In this document: positions 8,695 through 16,724 of the stretch, in pieces
Layout of the letters: each line of letters starts with the position of its first letter
Numbering within the stretch: the first letter of the stretch is position 1
From: Prevotella sp.
GTDB lineage: Bacteria > Bacteroidota > Bacteroidia > Bacteroidales > Bacteroidaceae
NCBI GenBank assembly: GCA_003447235.1
Contig: DLZV01000021.1
Span: forward strand, 61,162-125,161
Length of the DNA stretch: 64,000 nucleotides
Direction: 5' to 3'
Notes under the pieces: model-generated
What the model was told of the DNA's origin: nothing
Seen by the model: only the letters and a program-made list of their open reading frames with translations
The model's database searches: none
Position numbers and translations under genes: made by a program

Positions 8695-9206
8695 AGCGTA
8701 TCGGTATCATCAGCGACACCCATGGCTATTGGGACGAAAGGTACGAGCAGTACCTCGGCGAATGTGATGAGATCTGGCACGCCGGAGACATCGGATCGAT
8801 GGAGGTAGCGGACCGCTTTGAGGCGATGAAGCCCATCTTCCGTGCCGTGCATGGCAATATCGACGGAGGCGACGTGAGGCGCTGCTATCCCGAACGGCTA
8901 CGCTTCCGTTGTGAGGAGGCCGACGTACTGCTGAAACATATCGGCGGCTATCCTGGCAACTACGACCGGTCGGTGGCGCACACGCTCTATGCCATGCCAC
9001 CCGACCTCTTCGTCTGCGGCCATTCGCATATCCTAAAGGTGATGCACGACAAGACGCTGAACCTCCTGCACATCAACCCAGGAGCGGCAGGTCTGCAGGG
9101 CTGGCAACCAGAACGAACACTTGTCAGGCTGACCGTCGATGGCAAACAGTTTAAAGACTGCGAGGTCATCACGCTGGGAGAGAGAAGAAAGTCCGCATGG
9201 ACATAA
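8691..9206 (+). CDS. YfcE/MJ0936-type metallophosphoesterase
   Basis: A 171-residue calcineurin-like phosphoesterase of the YfcE/MJ0936 family, cytoplasmic, binding two metal ions. The motifs appear in order: IISDTHG (D8, H10), HAGDIG (D26 region), HGNID, LLKHIGG and GHSH near the end. The fourth motif reads KHIGG where relatives more often have THG, but the histidine is kept. The start overlaps the stop of the preceding gene (ATGA). Known relatives hydrolyse phosphodiesters in vitro; the natural substrate is unknown. Confidence 0.85.
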   Translation: MKRIGIISDTHGYWDERYEQYLGECDEIWHAGDIGSMEVADRFEAMKPIFRAVHGNIDGGDVRRCYPERLRFRCEEADVLLKHIGGYPGNYDRSVAHTLYAMPPDLFVCGHSHILKVMHDKTLNLLHINPGAAGLQGWQPERTLVRLTVDGKQFKDCEVITLGERRKSAWT

Positions 9207-9243
9207 AAGGAACCAATCGAAATATCAAAAAAAGACATAACAC

Positions 9244-10413
9244 ATGAAAACCTATCTCGTGACAGGTGCTGCCGGATTCATCGGCGCCAACTTCATCAAA
9301 TATCTCCTTCACGACAAGTATAAGAACGAGGAGATCAAAGTCATCGTGCTCGACGCCCTCACCTATGCAGGCAACTTGGGCACAATCAAAGACGACATCG
9401 ACGGTAAGCGTTGTGTCTTCGTCAAAGGAGACATTCGCGACCGCGCCCTGGCCGACCAACTGTTCGGCGAGTATGATATAGACTATGTGGTAAACTTCGC
9501 CGCAGAGTCGCACGTGGACCGCTCCATAGAAGACCCACAGCTGTTCCTTTCCGTTAACATCCTGGGCACACAAAACTTGCTGGACGCTGCCCGTCGCGCA
9601 TGGGTCACAGGCAAGGACGAACAGGGATATCCGACGTGGAAGCCAGGAAAGCGCTACCATCAGGTATCGACCGACGAGGTCTATGGTTCTCTGGGCGACG
9701 AGGGCTACTTCACGGAGAAAACGCCCTTGTGCCCCCACAGTCCCTATTCGGCCAGCAAAACTTCCGCCGACATGATCGTCATGGCTTATCATGACACGTA
9801 TCATGCACCAGTGAGCCTCACACGCTGTTCCAACAACTACGGTCCTTACCACTTTCCCGAGAAACTGATCCCGCTCATCATCAACAACATCCTGGCTGGC
9901 AAATCGCTGCCCGTCTATGGTAAGGGTGAGAATGTACGCGACTGGCTCTATGTGGAGGACCATTGCAAGGCCATTGACCTGGTAGTGCGCGAAGGCAAAG
10001 AGGGAGAGGTCTATAATGTGGGTGGTCATAACGAGATGAAGAACATCGACATCGTGCGCCTGACAATCCGCACCATTCATGACATGATGGAGAAAGACAA
10101 GGCATTGCGCTCGATATTGAAGAAGCAGGTACGCGACGCTGCGACAGGTGACATAGACATCAGTTGGATCAACGACGACCTGATCACCTTCGTGGCCGAC
10201 CGACTGGGACACGACCAGCGCTACGCCATCGACCCGACGAAGATCAAGAAAGAACTGGGCTGGCAGCCGGAGACGAGGTTTGCCGACGGTATCGTGAAGA
10301 CCATTCGCTGGAACCTGGAGCACCAAGACTGGATAGAGGAGGTGACATCGGGCGACTACCAGAAATATTACGACGAGATGTATGGCGACGAGCGGCATGG
10401 ACGCACTCTCTAA
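9244..10413 (+). CDS. rfbB: dTDP-glucose 4,6-dehydratase
   Basis: RmlB/RfbB converts dTDP-glucose to dTDP-4-keto-6-deoxyglucose, the common precursor of dTDP-rhamnose and dTDP-3-amino sugars. This 389-residue short-chain dehydrogenase has the NAD loop GAAGFIGANF at the N-terminus, the STDEVYGSLGDEG acid pair, and the YSASK catalytic tyrosine/lysine. It is about 30 residues longer than the usual enzyme, from small insertions in the C-terminal half. It supplies the substrate for the fdtA-like enzyme at 4045, although four unrelated genes lie between. The rmlA, rmlC and rmlD genes are not in this window. Confidence 0.95.
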   Translation: MKTYLVTGAAGFIGANFIKYLLHDKYKNEEIKVIVLDALTYAGNLGTIKDDIDGKRCVFVKGDIRDRALADQLFGEYDIDYVVNFAAESHVDRSIEDPQLFLSVNILGTQNLLDAARRAWVTGKDEQGYPTWKPGKRYHQVSTDEVYGSLGDEGYFTEKTPLCPHSPYSASKTSADMIVMAYHDTYHAPVSLTRCSNNYGPYHFPEKLIPLIINNILAGKSLPVYGKGENVRDWLYVEDHCKAIDLVVREGKEGEVYNVGGHNEMKNIDIVRLTIRTIHDMMEKDKALRSILKKQVRDAATGDIDISWINDDLITFVADRLGHDQRYAIDPTKIKKELGWQPETRFADGIVKTIRWNLEHQDWIEEVTSGDYQKYYDEMYGDERHGRTL

Positions 10414-10714
10414 GGAGTTGCACGACTTCCTCTGCCGGCTGGGTGAGCACCCGGAACAGGTCAGCGACAAACTGCAAGGTTATACGCAGGCCCTCCTCCA
10501 ACTGCTCACCCCTGCCGACGAACTGCTCGTTAAAGGTCGCTACGGCATCTTGGGCAGCACCAAAGAGAGCATGGCTCAACTGGCCAATCGATTCAACACC
10601 GACGAGAATACGGTAGAAGCCGTACTACAGCAATGCCTAAGGAAAATAGCCATCACGCCGGAATGGCAGGACATCAAAGCGCTGACGCAACTCAAAGCCA
10701 TCCGATTGAAATAG
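10397..10714 (+). CDS. Sigma-70 region 4-like small protein
   Basis: A protein of 105 residues (ATG at 10397; ATG at 10382 would give 110). The C-terminal half (ADELLVKGRYGILG, then ESMAQLANRF, then ENTVEAVLQQCLRKI) resembles the helix-turn-helix of sigma-factor region 4, including the CLRKI ending that parallels ALRKLR. There is no region 2, so it is not a full sigma factor. It overlaps the end of rfbB by 17 (or 32) bases, so the two are translationally coupled. It might be a DNA-binding regulator or a degenerate sigma domain used for protein contacts. I do not recognise the family; the HTH call is by eye. Confidence 0.5.
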   Translation: MDALSKELHDFLCRLGEHPEQVSDKLQGYTQALLQLLTPADELLVKGRYGILGSTKESMAQLANRFNTDENTVEAVLQQCLRKIAITPEWQDIKALTQLKAIRLK

Positions 10715-10745
10715 GGAGTAGGCGACAAACTGGTCGCCCACTCCC
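10714..10745 (+). repeat. Hairpin between the HTH gene and xseB
   Basis: GGGAGT-A-GGCGAC, a 6-base loop, GTCGCC-C-ACTCCC: twelve pairs with one A/C mismatch. There is no T tail, so it is not a clear terminator. It sits 16 bases before the xseB ATG and may be an attenuator, RNA-processing or stability element. Confidence 0.65.
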
Positions 10746-10761
10746 TACGAACTAAAACAAT

Positions 10762-10959
10762 ATGGAAAAGAAAATCAATTACGAAGCCGCACTCTCCGAA
10801 ATCGAAGAGATAGTCAACAAGATGGAAAACGACGAGTTTGACATCGACCAACTCTCCGTAAACCTAAAGCGTGCACAGACGCTTATCAAACTTTGCCGTG
10901 ACAAGCTGACCAAGACCGATGCGGAAATCAAGAAGCTTCTCGGCGAAGAAAAGGAGTGA
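10762..10959 (+). CDS. xseB: Exodeoxyribonuclease VII small subunit
   Basis: XseB is a small helical protein; several copies assemble on the C-terminal helices of XseA. This 65-residue product has the family pattern: YEAALSEIEEIVNKMEN, then DIDQLSVNLKRAQTLIKLCRDKL, with a short charged tail. The family is usually 60-85 residues. The xseA gene is at 1350, so the two subunits are encoded 8 kb apart on the same strand. A strong hairpin (10714-10745) precedes the start. Confidence 0.92.
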   Translation: MEKKINYEAALSEIEEIVNKMENDEFDIDQLSVNLKRAQTLIKLCRDKLTKTDAEIKKLLGEEKE

Positions 10960-11025
10960 GCAGAGGGAAATGAACGGGCCAAAAATAGAGGGGAAAAAAG
11001 AAAACTGAAAATAAAGCCCTTATAT

Positions 11026-11057
11026 TTTGCCCGTGTAATTTAAAATCATTACCTTTG
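11026..11057 (+). promoter_or_regulatory. Promoter of ilvE
   Basis: TTTG at 11026-11029, 20 bases, TACCTTTG at 11050-11057: a near-consensus Bacteroidetes promoter with a leader of about 35 bases. Confidence 0.8.
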
Positions 11058-11097
11058 CAAGCAAATAACAAAAACCAAAAAATAGATTTAGCGTATT

Positions 11098-12114
11098 ATG
11101 AAAGATTTGGATTGGGGCAGCCTTACCTTTGGCTACGTGCCCACAAACTACAATGTTCGTTGCTACTATCACAACGGAAAGTGGGGAGAGATTGAGGTTT
11201 CTTCCGATGAGTATGTCCACATCCACATGGCATCTACCTGCCTGCACTATGGCCAGGAGGCCTTCGAGGGTCTGAAAGCATACCGTTGCCCGGACGGCAA
11301 GGTACGCGTATTCCGCCCCGAGGAGAACGCAGCACGTCTGCAGAGCACCTGCCGTGGTATCGTCATGCCGGAGCTTCCCACCGACCTTTTCGTTGAGATG
11401 GTAGAGAAAGTAGTGCGCCTGAACCAGGACTTCATCCCTCCCTACGAGAGCGGCGCTACCCTCTATCTGCGTCCATTGCTCGTCGGTACGTCAGCACAGG
11501 TTGGCGTTCACGAGGGCCAGGACTATCTCTTCCTTATCTTCGCAACTCCCGTAGGTCCGTACTTCAAGGGCGGATTCAGCACCAACGCTTACGCCATCAC
11601 GCGCGAGTTTGACCGCGCAGCACCGTTCGGAACGGGTAAGTACAAGGTGGGTGGCAACTATGCCGCTTCCCTCCGCGCTCACAAGATTGCCAAGGAGAAG
11701 GGTTATGCTTCAGAGTTCTACCTCGACGCCAAGGAGAAGAAGTACGTCGATGAGTGTGGCGCTGCCAACTTCTTTGGTATCAAGGAGAACACCTACATCA
11801 CGCCGAAGTCTTCTTCCATCCTCCCCAGCATCACCAACAAGAGCTTGATGCAGATTGCCGAGGATTTAGGCCTGAAGGTGGAGCGTCGCCCCATCCCCGT
11901 AGAGGAGCTCGCTACCTTCGAGGAGGCTGGCGCCTGCGGTACCGCCGCTGTCATCTCTCCGATCTCTCGTCTCGACGATATCGACGAGGGCAAGAGCTAC
12001 AACTTCGGTGAGAAGCCCGGCCCCATCTCTACGAAACTCTACGAGACACTTCGCGGTATCCAGTATGGCACCATCGAGGACAAGCACAACTGGACGCGTG
12101 TCGTCATTGAATAG
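11098..12114 (+). CDS. ilvE: Branched-chain amino acid aminotransferase
   Basis: A PLP-dependent fold-type IV aminotransferase (338 aa) that makes or breaks down leucine, isoleucine and valine with glutamate/2-oxoglutarate. Family marks are the N-terminal YVPTNYN segment, GQEAFEGLKAYR near 52, the PLP lysine in GKYKVGGNYAASL near 180, and the conserved DECGAANFFG near 218. It matches the longer (type II) BCAT length. It is a single-gene unit with its own promoter and a clear terminator. No other branched-chain gene is nearby. Confidence 0.93.
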   Translation: MKDLDWGSLTFGYVPTNYNVRCYYHNGKWGEIEVSSDEYVHIHMASTCLHYGQEAFEGLKAYRCPDGKVRVFRPEENAARLQSTCRGIVMPELPTDLFVEMVEKVVRLNQDFIPPYESGATLYLRPLLVGTSAQVGVHEGQDYLFLIFATPVGPYFKGGFSTNAYAITREFDRAAPFGTGKYKVGGNYAASLRAHKIAKEKGYASEFYLDAKEKKYVDECGAANFFGIKENTYITPKSSSILPSITNKSLMQIAEDLGLKVERRPIPVEELATFEEAGACGTAAVISPISRLDDIDEGKSYNFGEKPGPISTKLYETLRGIQYGTIEDKHNWTRVVIE

Positions 12115-12154
12115 AAGATACTAAAAGTATAAGATAAAGATTAAAAACAATCCG

Positions 12155-12190
12155 ATGCCTCTGACTTGTGACAAGCCGGAGGCATTTTTT
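12155..12190 (+). terminator. Terminator of ilvE
   Basis: Stem ATGCCTC/GAGGCAT with an inner CTTG/CAAG helix, followed directly by T6. Confidence 0.85.
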
Positions 12191-12298
12191 ATACGGACAC
12201 GAGAACGCATCACATATTATAATATGGTACAGGAGAAAAACGGATGGGTACAAAAAAAAGATGAGTAAAGGAAAAAACCTAAACTCATCTGCTAACTG

Positions 12299-12372
12299 TG
12301 TCGACACTTGGATTCGAACCAAGGACCCCCACCATGTCAAGGTGATACTCTAACCAACTGAGCTATGCCGAC
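12299..12372 (-). tRNA. tRNA-Val (GAC)
   Basis: Read on the minus strand, the 74 bases fold as a full cloverleaf. The acceptor is GTCGGCA with TGTCGAC (one G-T pair), the D arm is GCTC/GAGT, the anticodon arm is TCACC/GGTGG with loop TTGACAT, and the T arm is CTTGG-TTCGAAT-CCAAG. The anticodon is GAC, reading valine codons GUC and GUU. The discriminator base is A and the CCA end is not encoded (CAG follows). A consensus promoter lies about 57 bases upstream on the minus strand. Confidence 0.95.
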
Positions 12373-12428
12373 TCTACATTCTTCTTCAACCTTGTTTGCT
12401 TTGCAAACGAAGTTCTCAAAAGCGGGTG

Positions 12429-12460
12429 CAAAGATACGACTTTATTTTCAAACCTCCAAA
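12429..12460 (-). promoter_or_regulatory. Promoter of tRNA-Val
   Basis: On the minus strand, TTTG (12460-12457), 20 bases, TATCTTTG (12436-12429). It would start the precursor about 50 bases before the mature tRNA. Confidence 0.75.
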
Positions 12461-12549
12461 ACTTTTAGCCACCAATTAACTTATCTTAATATATGAAGAA
12501 CAAAAGAGCATGATCGCCGGGCGCAATCTCGTAAAAGAATGGGCTTTTC

Positions 12550-12580
12550 TTGCGTGTAAGATTTTTAATTACTACCTTTG
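12550..12580 (+). promoter_or_regulatory. Promoter of trmB
   Basis: TTG at 12550-12552, 20 bases, TACCTTTG at 12573-12580. An ATG at 12578 overlaps the -7 box and cannot be the start, which supports the ATG at 12599 and a leader of only about 12 bases. Confidence 0.8.
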
Positions 12581-12598
12581 CGCTCTAATATCAAAATT

Positions 12599-13369
12599 AT
12601 GGGAAAAGGAAAACTGGCTAAATTCGCAGAAATGGAGACGTTCAAGAACGTCTTCCAATATCCGTATTCAGTTATCGACGACGTGCCCTTCGAGATGAAA
12701 GGACACTGGCGCGAGCAGTACTTCGGCAATGACAACCCCATCGTCCTGGAATTAGGGTGTGGTAAGGGGGAATATGCCGTGGGACTTGCTCGGATGTTTC
12801 CCAACATCAACTTCATCGGCGTGGATATCAAGGGGGCGCGGATGTGGACTGGAGCCAAGATGGCCATAGAGGAAGGCTTGACCAATGTGGCATTCCTGCG
12901 CACGAACATTGAGATCATTGACCGCTTCTTCGCTCCCAATGAGGTACAGGAGATATGGCTCACTTTCAGCGATCCTCAGATGAAAAATGCACGCAAGCGC
13001 CTTACCTCCACCTACTTCATGGAACGCTATCGCCATTTTCTGACCGATCGTGGCCTGATTCATCTGAAGACCGACTCCAACTTTCTCTTCACCTACACCA
13101 CCTATATGGTAGAGCGAAACCAACTCCGTGTGTTGCTCCGGACGGAGGACTTGTACCATACGGAAGGCCTTGACGAAGCTACCCGCGAGATACTGGGCAT
13201 ACACACCTACTACGAGAACCAGTGGATTGAGCGTGGACTGAATATCCGGTATATGAAGTTTGAGCTCCCACACGAGGGTGAGTTGACGGAACCCGACGTA
13301 GAGATACCGCTCGACGAATATCGGTCTTACCACCGAACGAAGCGTTCGTCAAAGGACACGGCAAAATAG
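12599..13369 (+). CDS. trmB: tRNA (guanine-N7-)-methyltransferase
   Basis: TrmB methylates N7 of guanine 46 in the variable loop of tRNAs using S-adenosylmethionine. The 256-residue protein has the SAM motif LELGCGKGEYAVGLA near 48, the acidic DIKGARMW turn, TNIEIIDRFF, and the family signature SDPQMKNARKRLT near 127. The start at 12599 gives MGKGKLAKFAEM, as seen in Bacteroidetes homologues, and lies just after the promoter. It is next to tRNA-Val but transcribed away from it. The C-terminal 25 residues are basic and probably help bind tRNA. Confidence 0.93.
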   Translation: MGKGKLAKFAEMETFKNVFQYPYSVIDDVPFEMKGHWREQYFGNDNPIVLELGCGKGEYAVGLARMFPNINFIGVDIKGARMWTGAKMAIEEGLTNVAFLRTNIEIIDRFFAPNEVQEIWLTFSDPQMKNARKRLTSTYFMERYRHFLTDRGLIHLKTDSNFLFTYTTYMVERNQLRVLLRTEDLYHTEGLDEATREILGIHTYYENQWIERGLNIRYMKFELPHEGELTEPDVEIPLDEYRSYHRTKRSSKDTAK

Positions 13370-13379
13370 TTTATCACAA

Positions 13380-13469
13380 GGCCACTATCCGTTGTGGCCA
13401 GTTTGTCCTGACTGAGGGTGTGCCATCAACCGCTATAAAGCAATCTTGCGCATAGCAAAAAGGCACACC
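13380..13469. repeat. Two inverted repeats before the LolA-like gene
   Basis: GGCCAC/GTGGCC at 13380-13385 and 13394-13399 form a small hairpin. GGTGTGCC/GGCACACC at 13417-13424 and 13462-13469 form a second one with a long loop. Neither has a T tail. They may be weak terminators of trmB or leader structure of the next gene. Confidence 0.45.
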
Positions 13470-13499
13470 GTCTATTCATTTATATATATCCATACTACG

Positions 13500-14123
13500 A
13501 TGAGGTATCACAACAAAAGCGTTTTCACACTCCTATTATTACTCTTACCGACCCTTGTCCTCATGGGCAAAGAGACTTCCAACAGTCGACAAGCCAGAAA
13601 GATATTCGACCACACCTACCAAATGGTCTATGGGCGGCAGGGAAGCACGCTTAGCTATAGCGTCAACATCATCGGTCTGTACAAAGCAGCTGGGACGATA
13701 TGGATGCAAGGGAAGAAAAGTCGTTCGGAAGAAAAAAGATATAGTATATGGAACGACGGGAAGACCTACTACAAAGTGGACAAAGTCAAGAAGAAGGTGG
13801 AGATCTACAGGGCAAACGATCCGGAACGTGACAAATACAGCGGAATGTTCAACTTCGACGCCGACAACTTCGTCTATAGCGTGAAGGCTGCGGGCAACAC
13901 CTTTGTCGTGTCGCTGGACGCCAAAGAAGGCGTGAAAGGCATCAAGCACATCAAAGCCATCATAGACAAAAGGACGCGCGCCCCACTCAGCCTGCGTCTC
14001 AAGTTCGGAATCATCTGGGTAACGGTCAAGATCACCCACTTTAAGAGTGGCGGCATATCGGCCAGCACCTTTGCCTTTCCGAAACACCGTTACCATAACT
14101 ATAAAGTGATCGACAACCGATGA
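13500..14123 (+). CDS. LolA-like exported protein
   Basis: A 207-residue secreted protein with an N-terminal signal peptide (about 1-21, RYHNKSVFTLLLLLLPTLVL). The rest is beta-rich with alternating residues and the pattern IWMQGKKSRSEEKRYSIWNDGKTYYKVD, followed by VEIYRAND, which recalls the half-barrel LolA/LolB fold for carrying lipoproteins or lipids across the periplasm. The usual LolA length is about 200. I assign it as LolA-like by pattern only. A further in-frame start at 13446 would place extra residues before the signal peptide and is not used. It ends 49 bases before a MATE transporter gene. Confidence 0.55.
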   Translation: MRYHNKSVFTLLLLLLPTLVLMGKETSNSRQARKIFDHTYQMVYGRQGSTLSYSVNIIGLYKAAGTIWMQGKKSRSEEKRYSIWNDGKTYYKVDKVKKKVEIYRANDPERDKYSGMFNFDADNFVYSVKAAGNTFVVSLDAKEGVKGIKHIKAIIDKRTRAPLSLRLKFGIIWVTVKITHFKSGGISASTFAFPKHRYHNYKVIDNR

Positions 14124-14172
14124 GAGACGGGGCGCAAGCCTCCACCCTCCACAACATCAAACATCAGAGAAT

Positions 14173-15522
14173 ATGAAAGACAACAGAGACGCGCTGGACT
14201 ACGGCGAAATGCGTGTATCGAAGCTGTTTTACAAACTGTTCTTCCCCACCCTTCTCGGACTGCTGTCCTCCGTACTGCTCAACCTTGCCGATGGCATCTT
14301 CGTAGGACAAGGCGTGGGCAGCGATGCCTTGGCTGCCATCAACATCGCCGCCCCGATGTTCTTGGTCTCTACCGGCATAGCCCTGATGTTTGGGAGCGGA
14401 GCAAGTATCGTCGCCGCAGTACACCTGAGCAAGAGCAACCGGAAAGCCGCCAACATCAATGTGACCCAGGCCTTCACGGTGGGACTACTCCTAATGCTGA
14501 CGATTGTCGTCATCGTCAATGTCTTTCCACGACAGACGGCCGCACTCTTTGGTGGAAGCGAGGCGCTCTATCCTTTGGTGCACGACTACTTATTTTGGGT
14601 CAGCCCATGCTTCTGCTTCATGATCATCAATATTGTGGGAACGTTCGCGATTCGCCTGGACGGATCACCCAATTTCTCCATGACCATCAACACACTGTCG
14701 GCACTGGTCAATATCGTACTCGACTGGCTATTCATCTTCCCATTGGATATGGGAATCAAGGGAGCTGCTATTGCCACCTCCATCTCGGGAATACCCGGCA
14801 TGGTACTGGTGGCATGGTATTTCTGGGGACATAGCAACCAACTAAGGCTCTATCGCCCCAAGTTCTCACAAACCGCCCTACACCTTACGGCACGCAACTG
14901 CGGGTACATGCTCCGCCTGGGCTTCCCTACATTTATTGCCGAGACCGCCATCTGCTGTATGATCATCACAGGAAACTATATGTTTATTGGACGACTTCAC
15001 GAGGACGGCGTGGCAGCTTTTAGCGTCGCATGCTACCTCTTTCCGATGATTTTCATGTTTGGCAACGCTATTGCCCAGACAGCCCTGCCTATCGTGAGCT
15101 ACAACTACGGAAAAGGCAACCAAGACCGAATCCGTCAGACCCTCCATATCTCTGCTGGACTATCTGTCGGCCTGGGACTGGTCATGACGACCATCGGTAT
15201 CCTGCTGGCACCACAGATAGTCAACCTCTTCATCGACGGCACCTCACCCGCCAACGCTATCGGACATGCGGGTTTGCCGCTCTTCCTGACCTCCAGCCTA
15301 CCGTTCACGGTCAACGTGGTCCTCATCGGCTACCTGCAAAGCCTGGAGCGCTACAAGGCCGCAACATTCTTTATGCTGCTGCGAGGCTTCGTGCTCATTA
15401 TCCCCAGCTTCATCCTGCTTCCAGAGTTACTTGGCAACACAGGACTTTGGCTCGCCGAGACCGTAGCCGAGACACTGACACTTGTCGTCCTCATCGGATT
15501 CCTACTGTGGAACCGGAAATAA
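14173..15522 (+). CDS. MATE family efflux transporter
   Basis: A second MATE protein (449 aa, about twelve helices). Its start, GEMRVSKLFYKLFFPTLLGLLSSVLLNLADGIFVGQGVG, is of the NorM/DinF-like type with the conserved helix-1 end DGIFVGQ. The helix-7 motif FGNAIAQTALPIVSYNYG lies near 300. It differs clearly from the MATE protein at 6714, so this is not a recent duplication. Substrate unknown. No regulator is adjacent; the downstream gene is on the other strand. Confidence 0.9.
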   Translation: MKDNRDALDYGEMRVSKLFYKLFFPTLLGLLSSVLLNLADGIFVGQGVGSDALAAINIAAPMFLVSTGIALMFGSGASIVAAVHLSKSNRKAANINVTQAFTVGLLLMLTIVVIVNVFPRQTAALFGGSEALYPLVHDYLFWVSPCFCFMIINIVGTFAIRLDGSPNFSMTINTLSALVNIVLDWLFIFPLDMGIKGAAIATSISGIPGMVLVAWYFWGHSNQLRLYRPKFSQTALHLTARNCGYMLRLGFPTFIAETAICCMIITGNYMFIGRLHEDGVAAFSVACYLFPMIFMFGNAIAQTALPIVSYNYGKGNQDRIRQTLHISAGLSVGLGLVMTTIGILLAPQIVNLFIDGTSPANAIGHAGLPLFLTSSLPFTVNVVLIGYLQSLERYKAATFFMLLRGFVLIIPSFILLPELLGNTGLWLAETVAETLTLVVLIGFLLWNRK

Positions 15523-15559
15523 AGAGACATCAGCAAGAGACAAAGGAATCACAAACAAA

Positions 15560-15641
15560 GGCCAAACCCATCCTTTGGCGGCGTCAAGTTCATCATTGCC
15601 TACAGGCAATAGCTCACTACCGTCAAAAAATGGGCTTGGCC
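15560..15641. repeat. Imperfect inverted repeat between convergent genes
   Basis: The 12-base arms 15560-15571 and 15630-15641 (GGCCAA-A-CCCAT with ATGGG-C-TTGGCC) pair with one mismatch and enclose a small ATTGCCT/AGGCAAT hairpin. This lies between the MATE gene (+) and the acidic-protein gene (-). It could end transcription, but it lacks a T tail. Confidence 0.4.
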
Positions 15642-15736
15642 CAGTGTCATTATTATATAATGGATAGTTCTAAAGGACAAGACGTTCTTCAGGAACCACC
15701 CCTATTGACACGCGTTTATCAAGTAAGAAAACTCGA

Positions 15737-16561
15737 CTAATAGTCATCGCCATCATCGGAGACGCCCTCGCGAGCCATCGTCTCCAGTTCCTCGGGACTA
15801 GCCTCGTAGGTAGTGCGGTAACTTTCCTCCGTGAGCTTATCCTCATCGAAATAATCGTCATCGTCGTCGTCACTATCAAAGCCCTTTGTCTCTGGCAACT
15901 CCTCATCCTCGTTGTCATCCTCCGGCATGTCGTCGCCCCCCTTGTCAAGTAGCGATTCTTCGGGCTCGAAGCGCATTCTAACCCGCTCTACCGCAGGCTT
16001 AGCCTTGGCAAAGATAGCCTCGGTCCATCCACCCTTGGGCACTTCCAATACCTCGAAGCCGTCTTCTACCTTTTTCTGATACATACCGCCAGGGCGCTTG
16101 AGACGCGAAGTGGGCAGCGTGGTCGTAGAGATATCAAAACCACTTTCGATGATATCCTGGACCGACTGCGGAAGGCTCTCCCATCCTCCACCAAAATTGC
16201 CAGCCAGCACCTCGATCAATTTGGCAGCGGAAATGTGGCGAATATTCTCATAGGTGAGATCCGTAATACGGACGATGGGTTTCTTCTTGACAGCCAGCTT
16301 CACCTGCACATTCTCATCCATGCGGACTGGGGCCACCTTGAACCCACGGTCCTCATACTTCTGAACCACCTCCGGCGTGTCAATGGTCAACTCCTCCACA
16401 TCGAACGCACTACGAAGCACGCTCAAGTAATGGCTGCGATTGTCCTTTAAGTCAGCATCGCGCGCTGCAATCTGCCAAAGATGGAACACGTCTGCCTCCT
16501 GCAAACCCCATGCGCTAATCTTCGTTAAAGTCTTCAAACTCAACTTGTTGCTTGATTTCAT
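15737..16561 (-). CDS. Uncharacterised protein with acidic C-terminal tail
   Basis: I do not recognise this 274-residue protein. Residues 1-55 (SSNKLSLKTLTKISAWGLQEADVFHLW) look helical. The middle has KKKPIVRITDLTYENIRHISAAKLIEVL. The last 75 residues are very acidic, with a run of six aspartates and many glutamates (about 200-274). There is no signal peptide or membrane helix, so it should be cytoplasmic. Acidic tails of this kind occur on RNA-polymerase-associated, chaperone and nucleic-acid-mimic proteins, but no specific function can be claimed. It is divergent from rarA, and the two promoters are within about 70 bases. Confidence 0.75.
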   Translation of the reverse strand: MKSSNKLSLKTLTKISAWGLQEADVFHLWQIAARDADLKDNRSHYLSVLRSAFDVEELTIDTPEVVQKYEDRGFKVAPVRMDENVQVKLAVKKKPIVRITDLTYENIRHISAAKLIEVLAGNFGGGWESLPQSVQDIIESGFDISTTTLPTSRLKRPGGMYQKKVEDGFEVLEVPKGGWTEAIFAKAKPAVERVRMRFEPEESLLDKGGDDMPEDDNEDEELPETKGFDSDDDDDDYFDEDKLTEESYRTTYEASPEELETMAREGVSDDGDDY

Positions 16562-16620
16562 TCAATATTTTCTTATTGTTTTTATCCTTGTTAGTTACCG
16601 AAAACCTCTGTTTCGTGCTG

Positions 16621-16651
16621 CAAAAGTAGCATTAAAAGCCAAAACATCAAA
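16621..16651 (-). promoter_or_regulatory. Promoter of the acidic-protein gene
   Basis: On the minus strand, TTTG (16651-16648), 19 bases, TACTTTTG (16628-16621), giving a leader of about 55 bases. Confidence 0.7.
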
Positions 16652-16687
16652 CATTTCACGATGAAAAATTTAAATCGCGCGCATTTA

Positions 16688-16719
16688 TTTTGGAGTATGC
16701 TCAAGAGTTTGTAACTTTG
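16688..16719 (+). promoter_or_regulatory. Promoter of rarA, very close to the start codon
   Basis: TTTTG at 16688-16692, 19 bases, TAACTTTG at 16712-16719. The rarA ATG is at 16725, only five bases after the -7 box, so the transcript is predicted to be leaderless or nearly so. Confidence 0.7.
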
Positions 16720-16724
16720 CAAGT

